Shown here one piece after another: positions 16,711-23,592 of a stretch of DNA of 64,000 nt. A program made the translations under genes and the position numbers. The stretch covers positions 1 through 64,000 of the forward strand of contig JAKVKC010000002.1 of the NCBI GenBank assembly GCA_022486705.1, read 5' to 3'. The notes under the pieces were generated by a model. That model saw nothing but the letters and a program-made list of their open reading frames with translations, made no database searches and had not been told where the DNA came from. Source of the stretch: Solobacterium sp. GTDB taxonomy: Bacteria; Bacillota_I; Bacilli_A; Erysipelotrichales; Erysipelotrichaceae. The stretch's first letter is position 1. Each line of letters starts with the position of its first letter.

Positions 16711-16842
16711 ATGAAGGCAATGGAAGGCATCAAGAAGATCCTGATACATGCAGCTAAGCATTCTCTATGCAGTGCATCTCGCTTGGCAAACTATCAGGAA
16801 GATGTTCGCGATCTGAAGAAAAAGCTTGCTGATCAGAAATAA
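16711..16842 (+). CDS. AgrD-like cyclic lactone autoinducer precursor (candidate)
   Basis: A 43-residue peptide divergently encoded from agrB. It has the AgrD layout: a basic amphipathic N-terminal helix (MKAMEGIKKILIHAAKHSL), a single cysteine (Cys20) followed by SAS, an N-Y-Q turn (27-29), then a charged Lys/Asp tail (EDVRDLKKKLADQK). From memory, clostridial cyclic-lactone autoinducer precursors share a Cys, a Ser/Ala-rich stretch, YQ and a lysine-rich tail, though they usually have YQPK, which is missing here. SD AAGGAG lies 10 nt before ATG. It is the only AgrD candidate in the locus. The mature peptide is unknown. It could instead be an unrelated small protein. Confidence 0.62.
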   Translation: MKAMEGIKKILIHAAKHSLCSASRLANYQEDVRDLKKKLADQK

Positions 16843-17272
16843 AGCATGTTGGCGATCTTCTTCTGAAACAGAGAGATATCATAGTCCCACTGATCGTGAG
16901 AAGGGGTTCTCACAGAGATTGGACAGGGAAGAAGCGGATCTGAAATATGGCTGTTCATGCATGCAGTGCAGGAACGGTGATGTACAGAAAATAGAATCAA
17001 TGCAGGCATGACGTCCTGCCGCAGCAAGGGAAGTACAAATGACGCAGTGAATTTATGGGGACAGTATCAGCCTATTCTTGCTATGGAGCATACCGTATTC
17101 TTATGACATTTATAATAGATTGTTTTGTGACAGATGCTGGAAGATCCCGGCAGCTGATTGCACACAGGTCCTTCTGCAGCATGCATCTTAGAACACCGGA
17201 CCTAGTGCTTGACAGGTTTCATTTACGGTACATTGGCGACGCAGACAGTGTGCTTTTTTCATGCCTGATTTC
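16843..17272. other. Intergenic stretch without a supported gene
   Basis: About 430 bp between the AgrD-like gene and the pdp promoter. Two reading frames of 61 and 77 codons occur but are Cys/Arg-rich and lack an SD and family features. Visible elements are a perfect 7-bp hairpin GTGAGAA-GGGG-TTCTCAC (16896-16913), a TATAAT (17111-17116) without a good -35, and a T-run near 17250 after only a weak stem. A small RNA is possible but not shown. Confidence 0.4.
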
Positions 17273-17301
17273 TTGTAAATTCAGGTAAAAAGAAGCATAC
17301 T
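17273..17301 (+). promoter_or_regulatory. pdp promoter
   Basis: TTGTAA (17273-17278), a 17-bp spacer, then CATACT (17296-17301). A small palindrome TGATC-AAAA-GATCA (17316-17329) lies just downstream in the leader and could be an operator. Confidence 0.5.
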
Positions 17302-17354
17302 GAATAGAGTGATTCTGATCAAAAGATCATATATGAAATGGAGAGGTTTTTAAT

Positions 17355-18683
17355 ATGAGATTTGTTGACACAATTGAGAAAAAGGCCGATGGAAATGCAT
17401 TGACCAAAGAAGAGATTCAGGAGATGATTGACGGCTATGTCAAGGGAGATATTCCGGATTATCAGATGTCGAGCATGTGCATGGCAATCCTGCAGAAAGG
17501 GATGACACCGCAGGAGACAGCAGATCTGACCATGGCCATGATGCATTCGGGAGACGTTGTGGATCTTTCTGATCTGCCGGGCGTAAAGCTGGATAAGCAC
17601 AGTACCGGCGGCGTCGGCGATACGACAACGTTGGTCGTGGCCCCATTGGTCGCTGCCTGCGGCGGTACGGTTGCGAAGATGAGCGGCAGAGGCTTAGGAC
17701 ATACCGGCGGCACTTTGGATAAACTTGAATCGATCCCGGGGACTTCCATTGAACAGTCCATGGATCGTTTTAAAGAGATCGTAAAAGAAAATGGCGTAGC
17801 TGTGATCGGCCAGACGGGCAACTTGGTGCCGGCAGATAAAAAACTGTATGCCTTAAGAGATGTTACCGCTACAGTACGTTCGATCCCGCTGATTGCGTCA
17901 AGTATCATGTCTAAGAAATTAGCTTCCGGCGCGGATGCCATTGTGCTGGATGTAAAGACAGGTACCGGTGCATTCATGCGTACAAAAGAAGAAGCCTTCA
18001 CTTTGGCAAAGCTGATGGTCAGCATCGGAACATTGGTCGGCCGAAAAGTCAGAGCCCTTGTGACCGATATGAATCAGCCATTGGGCATGGCCGTAGGCAA
18101 TGCTTTGGAAGTCAGAGAAGCTGTTGAATTGTTGAGCGGGAAGATTGCGGAAACAGATCCGCTGTATGAAGTATGCATGCTGCTGGGCGAGAATATGATG
18201 ATGCTTGCGGGGCTTGCTGAGAATGAAGCAGAAGCACAGAAGAAACTGAAGCAGGCTATCGCAGACGGCTCCGGTCTGAAGAGACTGCAGAAGATGATTG
18301 CATTGCAGGGAGGCGACAGCAGCTATCTTACATTTGAGAATATGGAAAAGCTGGTCGCTGTGAAACAGCATATTGAAGTGAAAGCAGACAGCGATGGCTA
18401 TGTATCCAGCATGGATGCCGAAAAGATCGGTACGGCAGCACAATTGCTGGGAGCTGGCCGTGCTAAGAAAGAAGATACGATCGACCCGGCCGTGGGACTT
18501 GTCATGCGCGTCAGATGCGGCTATGCCGTTAAAAAAGGCAGCAGTCTCTGCACACTGTATGTCAATGACGATACGTATCTGAAGGATGCGGAAGAACTGC
18601 TGCATGAAGCGATTGAGATCACACCGGAAAAGGGTGAGATCAAACCGATGATCTATGGAACAGTGACCGAAAAAGACATCTGA
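17355..18683 (+). CDS. pdp: Pyrimidine-nucleoside phosphorylase
   Basis: Phosphorolyses thymidine, deoxyuridine or uridine to base and (deoxy)ribose-1-phosphate for nucleoside salvage. It matches the family from MRFVDTIEKKADGNALT, through the signature KHSTGGVGDTTTL near residue 82 and SGRGLGHTGGTLDKLE near 115, to the C-terminal barrel-sandwich domain. The 442-aa length agrees with Firmicutes Pdp. I cannot separate Pdp from DeoA (thymidine phosphorylase) with certainty. SD GGAGAGG lies before ATG 17355. No deoC or cdd is adjacent, so it stands outside the usual deo operon. Confidence 0.93.
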   Translation: MRFVDTIEKKADGNALTKEEIQEMIDGYVKGDIPDYQMSSMCMAILQKGMTPQETADLTMAMMHSGDVVDLSDLPGVKLDKHSTGGVGDTTTLVVAPLVAACGGTVAKMSGRGLGHTGGTLDKLESIPGTSIEQSMDRFKEIVKENGVAVIGQTGNLVPADKKLYALRDVTATVRSIPLIASSIMSKKLASGADAIVLDVKTGTGAFMRTKEEAFTLAKLMVSIGTLVGRKVRALVTDMNQPLGMAVGNALEVREAVELLSGKIAETDPLYEVCMLLGENMMMLAGLAENEAEAQKKLKQAIADGSGLKRLQKMIALQGGDSSYLTFENMEKLVAVKQHIEVKADSDGYVSSMDAEKIGTAAQLLGAGRAKKEDTIDPAVGLVMRVRCGYAVKKGSSLCTLYVNDDTYLKDAEELLHEAIEITPEKGEIKPMIYGTVTEKDI

Positions 18684-18727
18684 TATTATTCTGTTTTGAG
18701 TAATGATAACATTATGCCCTGCATCCG

Positions 18728-18756
18728 TTGACTTCACGCGGATCGGCAGTTAGATT
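18728..18756 (+). promoter_or_regulatory. Promoter of the riboswitch-controlled transcript
   Basis: TTGACT (18728-18733), a 17-bp spacer, then TAGATT (18751-18756), about 20 bp before the first aptamer. Confidence 0.65.
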
Positions 18757-18774
18757 ATAGGTGTATCAAGAAAA

Positions 18775-18845
18775 GCAATCAGCAAACTTACCGAAAGATA
18801 AGGACGCAAAGCTATAGGGTCTGAAATGACAGCCAGCTGCGACAG
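18775..18845 (+). ncRNA. c-di-GMP-I riboswitch (GEMM), copy 1
   Basis: It contains the conserved GEMM blocks in order: AGCAAAC, a CTTA/TAAG stem with GAAA tetraloop, GGACGCAAAGC, TAGGGTCTGAAA and GCCAGC. CAGC (18780-18783) can pair with GCTG (18836-18839) as the base stem. An intrinsic terminator follows at 18856. Confidence 0.9.
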
Positions 18846-18855
18846 TGAATGATCG

Positions 18856-18897
18856 GAGATCGATCCGTCTGCATGCATGGCTGGGTCGATCTCTTTT
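18856..18897 (+). terminator. Riboswitch 1 expression-platform terminator
   Basis: GAGATCGATCC (18856-18866) pairs with GGGTCGATCTC (18883-18893), 11 bp with one T-G wobble, followed by TTTT. It lies between the two aptamers. Confidence 0.7.
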
Positions 18898-18929
18898 ATG
18901 ATCCTGAGAGCAATATCCTTTTACAAGTA

Positions 18930-18997
18930 AATGAGCAAACTTATGCGGAAGCTAAGGACGCAAAGCTATAGGGCCTAAAGATGGCAGCCAGCTGCAG
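18930..18997 (+). ncRNA. c-di-GMP-I riboswitch (GEMM), copy 2
   Basis: Second tandem aptamer with GAGCAAAC, a CTTA/TAAG stem capped by a GGAA tetraloop, GGACGCAAAGC, TAGGGCCTAAAG and GCCAGC. A downstream segment (to 19032) can form a long hairpin that recruits the aptamer's own GCCAGC (GCC/GGC, GCAGA/TCTGC, AGAT/ATCT), a possible alternative fold. No T-run follows, so the control mode of this copy is unclear. Confidence 0.9.
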
Positions 18998-19059
18998 AGA
19001 TAAGAGATCTTGATCTTCTCTTTCTGCTTGGCGCATCCATCAGGCAAGGGGGGATAAAG

Positions 19060-20007
19060 ATGAAAACATTCACGAGAGCAATCGCAGCTGGGGCATGTGC
19101 AATGATGCTTGGCACAGTACTGCAGGCAGTACCAGCAAGACAGTCTCTGCCGCAGGCAGGAGAAGCACTTGTTCAGGTACAGGCCATCGGCCATACATCC
19201 GATGGTTCGCAGGGGACTTTGACCATTGGCAGCTATCAGGCCAAGCTTTATGAAGGAACTTCGCAGAATATCGTTGATGCGGAGAACAGCGCAGCGTATA
19301 TGCCTTGGGGCGATAAAGTCATGATCGCCGATCATGCTTCACAGGGCTTCAGTATTATCCGGACATTGGGCGCCGGCGCAACAGGTTCCATCAGCGATGA
19401 TGCCGGTACTACCGTATTGACCATGGCATCGTCCTATCAGGGGACCAATACCGGCAATGGCATTGATCTTTCAGATGGCAGATATGCTGAAAATGTCAAT
19501 GACGGCTCCTTCATTCTGTATACATGCAATGATGCGACAGGGGTCAGCGTAACGGTGACCTATTGGAATGCATCGGCACAGACAAAGGCAGTTTCCGGAA
19601 GTATCAATATGTACCGCCTGTACAATCCATGCAGCGGTGAACATTTCTACACAGCCTCGGTATCAGAAAGAGATCATTTAGCCAATATCGGCTGGACTTA
19701 CGAAGGCATCGGCTGGAAAGCACCTGCTTCTTCCAATACCCCAGTCTATCGTCTGTACAATCCTAACTCGGGCGATCATCATTACACCGTAAGTGCATCT
19801 GAAAGAGACAATCTGGTATCGATCGGCTGGAACTATGAAGGCATTGGCTGGTATTCGGATGACAGTCACAGTGTTCCTCTGTATCGTCAGTATAATCCGA
19901 ATGTCTCAACAGGAACGCATAATTATACGACTTCAAAGAATGAAAATGATTGGCTTGCTACCTTGGGCTGGAGAGCAGAAGGCATCGGCTGGTATGGTGT
20001 GAACTAA
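19060..20007 (+). CDS. Secreted protein with three DUF5648 repeats
   Basis: A 315-residue exported protein: signal peptide (1 to about 24), an unrecognised N-terminal domain (about 38-180, with IADHASQGF near 89 and YTCND near 154), and three C-terminal repeats of about 43 residues (184-225, 228-271, 273-315). Each repeat runs YRLYNPxSGxHxYT...GWxYEGIGW, the DUF5648 pattern of Firmicutes surface proteins. The same repeats end the glucosaminidase at 50584. No LPxTG or TM anchor is present, so the repeats may hold it on the wall. Two tandem c-di-GMP riboswitches precede it, implying control with motility or adhesion. SD AAGGGGGG precedes ATG 19060. Confidence 0.88.
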   Translation: MKTFTRAIAAGACAMMLGTVLQAVPARQSLPQAGEALVQVQAIGHTSDGSQGTLTIGSYQAKLYEGTSQNIVDAENSAAYMPWGDKVMIADHASQGFSIIRTLGAGATGSISDDAGTTVLTMASSYQGTNTGNGIDLSDGRYAENVNDGSFILYTCNDATGVSVTVTYWNASAQTKAVSGSINMYRLYNPCSGEHFYTASVSERDHLANIGWTYEGIGWKAPASSNTPVYRLYNPNSGDHHYTVSASERDNLVSIGWNYEGIGWYSDDSHSVPLYRQYNPNVSTGTHNYTTSKNENDWLATLGWRAEGIGWYGVN

Positions 20008-20033
20008 AAAGATTGCCTGCGCGGCAATCTTTT
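20007..20033. terminator. Bidirectional terminator
   Basis: AAAAGATTGCC-TGCGC-GGCAATCTTTT (20007-20033) between convergent genes. Confidence 0.85.
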
Positions 20034-20508
20034 AATGTGCATTCTTCAGTATGGTCTGGATCTCTCTGGCTTCCCGTTCGCTCATCCAATCAATGCCGCC
20101 GTCGGATCCTCTTTTTAATATGATGGCGACGCCTCTTGCATATGGATCTCTCGAAACGAGGATGGACAGCAGATCATCATAGCGTTCGGAAGGAATCTCT
20201 GCTTCATTATATACAATGCGGTATTCACTGCCGAGCTCAGGAAAAGTAAACTCTGCCAGTTCGCGCTTTCCGTTATAGGGATCTTCCATCTGTTCGCGGA
20301 TCGCCTTATTTGTTTCATAGAAGATCTCATCTCGCAGATATTCGGAAGTATGTTCAATATCAGGAACTGTTTTTGCCTCATCCTTAAAATAAGCCCGCAG
20401 TACAAGGTTGCCTTTCACGATCATCGGTGCATTGGAACCATAAAAAGCGATCGTATAGACTGTATCGTAGAAGTAATTAAAAGGGTAAAACAGTGTCTTT
20501 TCTGCCAT
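20032..20508 (-). CDS. Hypothetical protein, 158 aa
   Basis: Unrecognised soluble protein. It begins MAEKTLFYPFNYFYDTVYTIAFYG and is rich in aromatic residues and acids. There is no signal peptide, membrane segment or catalytic motif that I can identify. The C-terminus SDGGIDWMSEREAREIQTIL looks helical. I chose ATG 20508 because GAGGA sits 7 nt upstream; a longer frame starting at 20556 has no SD. It is monocistronic, between a shared terminator and the comB-like gene, which is divergent. Confidence 0.75.
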   Translation of the reverse strand: MAEKTLFYPFNYFYDTVYTIAFYGSNAPMIVKGNLVLRAYFKDEAKTVPDIEHTSEYLRDEIFYETNKAIREQMEDPYNGKRELAEFTFPELGSEYRIVYNEAEIPSERYDDLLSILVSRDPYARGVAIILKRGSDGGIDWMSEREAREIQTILKNAH

Positions 20509-20563
20509 GGTATGTTCCTCGACTGCTAATATATCTCGAAATACTTTTTTCCGCAAGCGTGCA

Positions 20564-20572
20564 TGCTATAAT
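20564..20572 (+). promoter_or_regulatory. Extended -10 of the comB-like gene
   Basis: TGC-TATAAT (hexamer 20567-20572) with no strong -35, 28 bp before ATG 20601. Confidence 0.55.
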
Positions 20573-20600
20573 TAGGTCCATATTCAGAAAGGAAGCGGAC

Positions 20601-21296
20601 ATGGACATTGAAATTCTTTCATTGAGCAGCGGTGCAAGGCAGGCCAAAGGGACAGCTGTCATCATTGATGTCTTTCGTGCTTTTACATTGGAAGCCTATC
20701 TTTTCGCCCAAGGAGCGGAAAAGATCTATGCTATCGGCAGTGAAGAAAAAGCGCGCACAATGAAGAAAGAACATCCTGCATATATTCTGGTCGGGGAAAG
20801 AGCAGGGAAAAAGCTGCCTGGTTTTGATTATGGCAACAGTCCTTCGGCTGTCAGGGCAAAAGATTTCGCCGGACAGAACTTTGTTCATACGACGACCAAT
20901 GGGACCCAGGGCATCATGAATGCAGTGCATGCGGACAGGATCCTGACAGGGTCTTTTGTCAACGCCAAAGCAACCGCATCTTATATTCGCTCTCTGCATC
21001 CCAAGGATGTTTCTTTGGTAGCCATGGGATGGGAAGATCACTGTACAGAAGAAGATGAGCTGTGTGCTCTTTATTTAAAATCTCTGCTGGAAGAAAAGCC
21101 GCTGGAGGATCTGCCAGAAAAGCTGGATGGTCTGCGATACAGTGAAGGCAGAAAGTTCTTTGATCCATCTCAGCAGGAAGCGTTCCCGCAGGCAGATTTT
21201 GCCATGTGCACGGCAGCGGATCTGTTTGACTTTGCGATAGAAGCAGAAAAGAAAGAGGATATGGCAGTCTGCCGCAGAAGGAATGTTCATGCCTAA
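20601..21296 (+). CDS. 2-phosphosulfolactate phosphatase family (ComB-like)
   Basis: A 231-residue member of the ComB family, whose archaeal members hydrolyse 2-phosphosulfolactate in coenzyme M synthesis. Family features are AVIIDVFRAFTLEAYLFAQGA near residues 19-39, GERAGKKLPGFDYGNSPS near 67-84 and TTTNGTQGI near 98-106. Nothing here suggests coenzyme M synthesis, and bacterial homologues lack a settled substrate, so the function is only family-level. SD AAAGGAAG precedes ATG 20601. It overlaps the next gene, a HAD phosphatase, which may be co-translated. Confidence 0.85.
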   Translation: MDIEILSLSSGARQAKGTAVIIDVFRAFTLEAYLFAQGAEKIYAIGSEEKARTMKKEHPAYILVGERAGKKLPGFDYGNSPSAVRAKDFAGQNFVHTTTNGTQGIMNAVHADRILTGSFVNAKATASYIRSLHPKDVSLVAMGWEDHCTEEDELCALYLKSLLEEKPLEDLPEKLDGLRYSEGRKFFDPSQQEAFPQADFAMCTAADLFDFAIEAEKKEDMAVCRRRNVHA

Positions 21297-22062
21297 AAAG
21301 TATTTTTTCTTTGATATTGATGGCACTTTGACAGATAAGTCTACGCATCGGATCGTTCCCAGTGCGCAAAGAGCTCTGCAGCAGCTGAAGGATCATGGCC
21401 ATTTTGTGGCCATTGCGACGGGGCGGGCACGGTATAAGGCACTTTCCTTTACCGATCCGATCGCTATCCATGATCTGGTCTGCTATGGCGGCGGATGCTT
21501 AGTGATCGATGGCCGAACGGTATGCATGCAGGCATTGGACCATGCCAAAGCTGTCCATCTGCTGGAACATGCGGATGCGGATGGTCTAGGATGGATGCTG
21601 ATGCTGCATGATTCTGATGATGTCTATTTCAATCGAACCGGATTTTTGGAACAGGCAGGCTTACGGACAGAGCTGACGACGTATCATGAGGATCCTTTTT
21701 TGGATTTTCATGCCCTGCCAAAGATTCTGAAGATCTATCTTTATCTGCCTGAAGGAAGTGAAGAGCAGCATCCATGGATCAAAGAAATGGGCTTTCTCAG
21801 AATGAGCAGCAGCTATGTTGTTATCCAGTATGATCAGAAAAAGCAGGGGATCCTGGCAATGATGGATCATTTGAAAGCAGATCCGAAAGATGCGGTTGTC
21901 TTCGGTGATGATACAAATGATCTTGTGATGTTCGATCCTAGATGGTTCAGTATTGCTATGGGCAATGCCTGTGAAGAACTGAAAGAAAAGGCGGATTATG
22001 TGACGGCGCGAAATGTGGACGATGGCATTTGGGAAGCATGCCGCCATTTTGGCTGGATCTAG
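21289..22062 (+). CDS. HAD-superfamily Cof-type phosphatase
   Basis: A 257-residue HAD hydrolase of the Cof/IIB subfamily. It has the nucleophile motif DIDGTLTD near residues 8-15, an ATGRA motif near 45, a cap domain in the middle, and the C-terminal metal motif GDDTNDLVMF near 205. Such enzymes dephosphorylate sugar phosphates, nucleotides or cofactors; the substrate cannot be read. ATG 21289 is 7 nt from AGAAGGA, whereas ATG 21283 abuts it. It overlaps the ComB-like gene by 8 nt. Confidence 0.88.
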   Translation: MPKKYFFFDIDGTLTDKSTHRIVPSAQRALQQLKDHGHFVAIATGRARYKALSFTDPIAIHDLVCYGGGCLVIDGRTVCMQALDHAKAVHLLEHADADGLGWMLMLHDSDDVYFNRTGFLEQAGLRTELTTYHEDPFLDFHALPKILKIYLYLPEGSEEQHPWIKEMGFLRMSSSYVVIQYDQKKQGILAMMDHLKADPKDAVVFGDDTNDLVMFDPRWFSIAMGNACEELKEKADYVTARNVDDGIWEACRHFGWI

Positions 22063-22071
22063 CGATTTTTA

Positions 22072-22100
22072 TTTACTTTGATGCAGCGTTATGCTATGAT
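22072..22100 (+). promoter_or_regulatory. rplS promoter
   Basis: TTTACT (22072-22077), a 17-bp spacer, then TGC-TATGAT (hexamer 22095-22100). Confidence 0.7.
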
Positions 22101-22106
22101 TCTGCT

Positions 22107-22190
22107 TGCGCAGCTATATGCGCATCTCTGTTCCGCTGATAGTTTATAGGTTCATGAACAGATGATGATCGATAGATGAAAAGGAGAAAG
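22107..22190 (+). ncRNA. Structured rplS leader (possible L19 leader)
   Basis: The 5' leader has a perfect TGCGCA-GCTATA-TGCGCA hairpin and a second long-range stem CTGTTC (22128-22133) with GAACAG (22156-22161). Firmicutes rplS often carries an autoregulatory L19 leader RNA; assignment to that family is inferred from position and structure. Confidence 0.5.
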
Positions 22191-22194
22191 TAAA

Positions 22195-22542
22195 ATGAAT
22201 TTAGGTTTAGTAGATCAGATCACAAAAGATCAGCTCCGTACGGATATCCCAGCGTTCAAGTCTGGTGATACAGTCAAAGTCAATGTTCGTATTCGTGAAG
22301 GTGAGAAGACACGTATTCAGGTCTTCGAAGGTGTTGTTGTAGATAAGAACAACGGCGGCATCGGTGAGTCATTCACAGTACGCAAGATGTCTTCCGGTAT
22401 TGGTGTCCAGAGAACATTCCCTGTCAACAGCCCAATCATTGAGAAGATTGAAGTTATCCGTCATGGCAAAGTCAGACGTGCAAAGCTGACATACCTCAAG
22501 GGACGTTCTGCTAAGAATGCCCGTATCAAGGAAGATAGATAA
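22195..22542 (+). CDS. rplS: 50S ribosomal protein L19
   Basis: A 115-residue protein matching L19 throughout, including [29 protein letters not shown] and [19 protein letters not shown]. It sits at the 30S-50S interface. SD AAGGAG precedes ATG 22195. It has its own promoter, structured leader and terminator, unlike the common arrangement where it is the last gene after trmD. Confidence 0.97.
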   Translation: MNLGLVDQITKDQLRTDIPAFKSGDTVKVNVRIREGEKTRIQVFEGVVVDKNNGGIGESFTVRKMSSGIGVQRTFPVNSPIIEKIEVIRHGKVRRAKLTYLKGRSAKNARIKEDR

Positions 22543-22551
22543 GCATTCAGG

Positions 22552-22575
22552 AAAAGACCTTCGGGTCTTTTTTTT
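22552..22575 (+). terminator. rplS terminator
   Basis: AAAAGACC-TTCG-GGTCTTTT hairpin with UUCG tetraloop and a T-run to 22575. Confidence 0.92.
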
Positions 22576-22680
22576 GGTTTTGTCGGAACCATTCCTGTCA
22601 ATGAGCAGATTGGTATACATTTTCTTTGATCTGAAAGCGCTTTATACAAACTGAGTGCTTCGAGAGCTTTGTTTTCCGTG

Positions 22681-22686
22681 TATAAT
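22681..22686 (+). promoter_or_regulatory. lepB -10, probably leaderless transcript
   Basis: A perfect TATAAT lies 7 nt before ATG 22694, with no SD between them and no convincing -35. Confidence 0.55.
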
Positions 22687-22693
22687 AAACAAT

Positions 22694-23479
22694 ATGGAAA
22701 ACAACAGTATAAAAGACAGCAAAAAAAATATGGATGATACGGAAGACTTCTCTGAGACGCGTGTTTTAGAGCGGATGACAGATGCTTCCTATGATCAGGA
22801 GACAGCAGAGCACAGTACCGTCACGGATGAAGATGATGCGGCTTTTTCACAGACTGAAAGTGCCGACGAAATAAAAGAACCAGAAACAGAAAAAGCGGAG
22901 AAAGCAGAAAAGGATCCCAAAAAACATAAGAATGAGCCGGCACCGACAGCAGGTGGTGAAGTGCTGTCGTTCATCAGAGATCTGGCTATCTGCATCGTTG
23001 CCGTCTTTCTGCTGACAAGCTTTGTGATCCGTCCGGTACAGGTCAGAGGCAGTTCGATGTATCCGGAGCTGAATGACGCTTCTATCGGCTTTTCCAATGT
23101 CATTGGGTATAATATCAGCGGCCTGAAGCGCTTTGATATTGCCATTATCTATGTTGCTGAAAAAGATGAATATCTGGTAAAGAGAGTCATCGGCCTGCCG
23201 GGAGAAACGGTATCCTATGAAGATGGACAGCTCTATATCAATGGTGCGTTCGTCAAAGAAGACTTCTTCAATCAGGATTATGTAGATTCCTACAATGGAA
23301 CATTTATGAGCGATGTTGCACCGATCACTTTGGGGGCAGATGAATACTACTGCTTAGGGGACAATCGTCCGCATTCTTCGGACTCCAGATACTATGGACC
23401 GTTCAAGAAGGAAAACATTAAATCGAAAGGTGTATTCATCTTCTGGCCATTTGATAAATTCAGTGTCCAGACGTGGTGA
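22694..23479 (+). CDS. lepB: Signal peptidase I
   Basis: Membrane serine protease that removes signal peptides of exported proteins. After a transmembrane helix (about 93-112) come the catalytic Ser121 in GSSMYP, Lys163 in VKRVIGLPGE, and the GDNRPHSSDSR box near 219. The first 85 residues form an acidic, low-complexity cytoplasmic extension unusual for the family. I use ATG 22694; an upstream in-frame start at 22655 lies before the TATAAT. No SD precedes ATG 22694. It sits between rplS and rbgA, which are neighbours in B. subtilis. Confidence 0.93.
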   Translation: MENNSIKDSKKNMDDTEDFSETRVLERMTDASYDQETAEHSTVTDEDDAAFSQTESADEIKEPETEKAEKAEKDPKKHKNEPAPTAGGEVLSFIRDLAICIVAVFLLTSFVIRPVQVRGSSMYPELNDASIGFSNVIGYNISGLKRFDIAIIYVAEKDEYLVKRVIGLPGETVSYEDGQLYINGAFVKEDFFNQDYVDSYNGTFMSDVAPITLGADEYYCLGDNRPHSSDSRYYGPFKKENIKSKGVFIFWPFDKFSVQTW

Positions 23480-23592
23480 AGAAAGAGATCTAGCAATGGT
23501 CATTTCCAAAAGGGAATGGCCATTCCTTTCGAAAGGGAAAATGTATTTTCGGAAGCAGATTATGATACAGTGAATAAGAAGTGTGAATAAAG

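Noticed and set aside
16826-17011. 61-codon frame after the AgrD-like gene
   Set aside because: No SD, biased composition and an overlap with the AgrD-like stop region; no family features.
17055-17288. 77-codon Cys-rich frame upstream of pdp
   Set aside because: No SD, runs through a T-run and into the pdp promoter region; looks like chance.
23485-23545. Nested inverted repeats after lepB (GGAATGGCCATTCC, CCTTTCGAAAGG)
   Set aside because: Not followed by a T-run, so I do not call a terminator; they may be a chance or operator-like palindrome.
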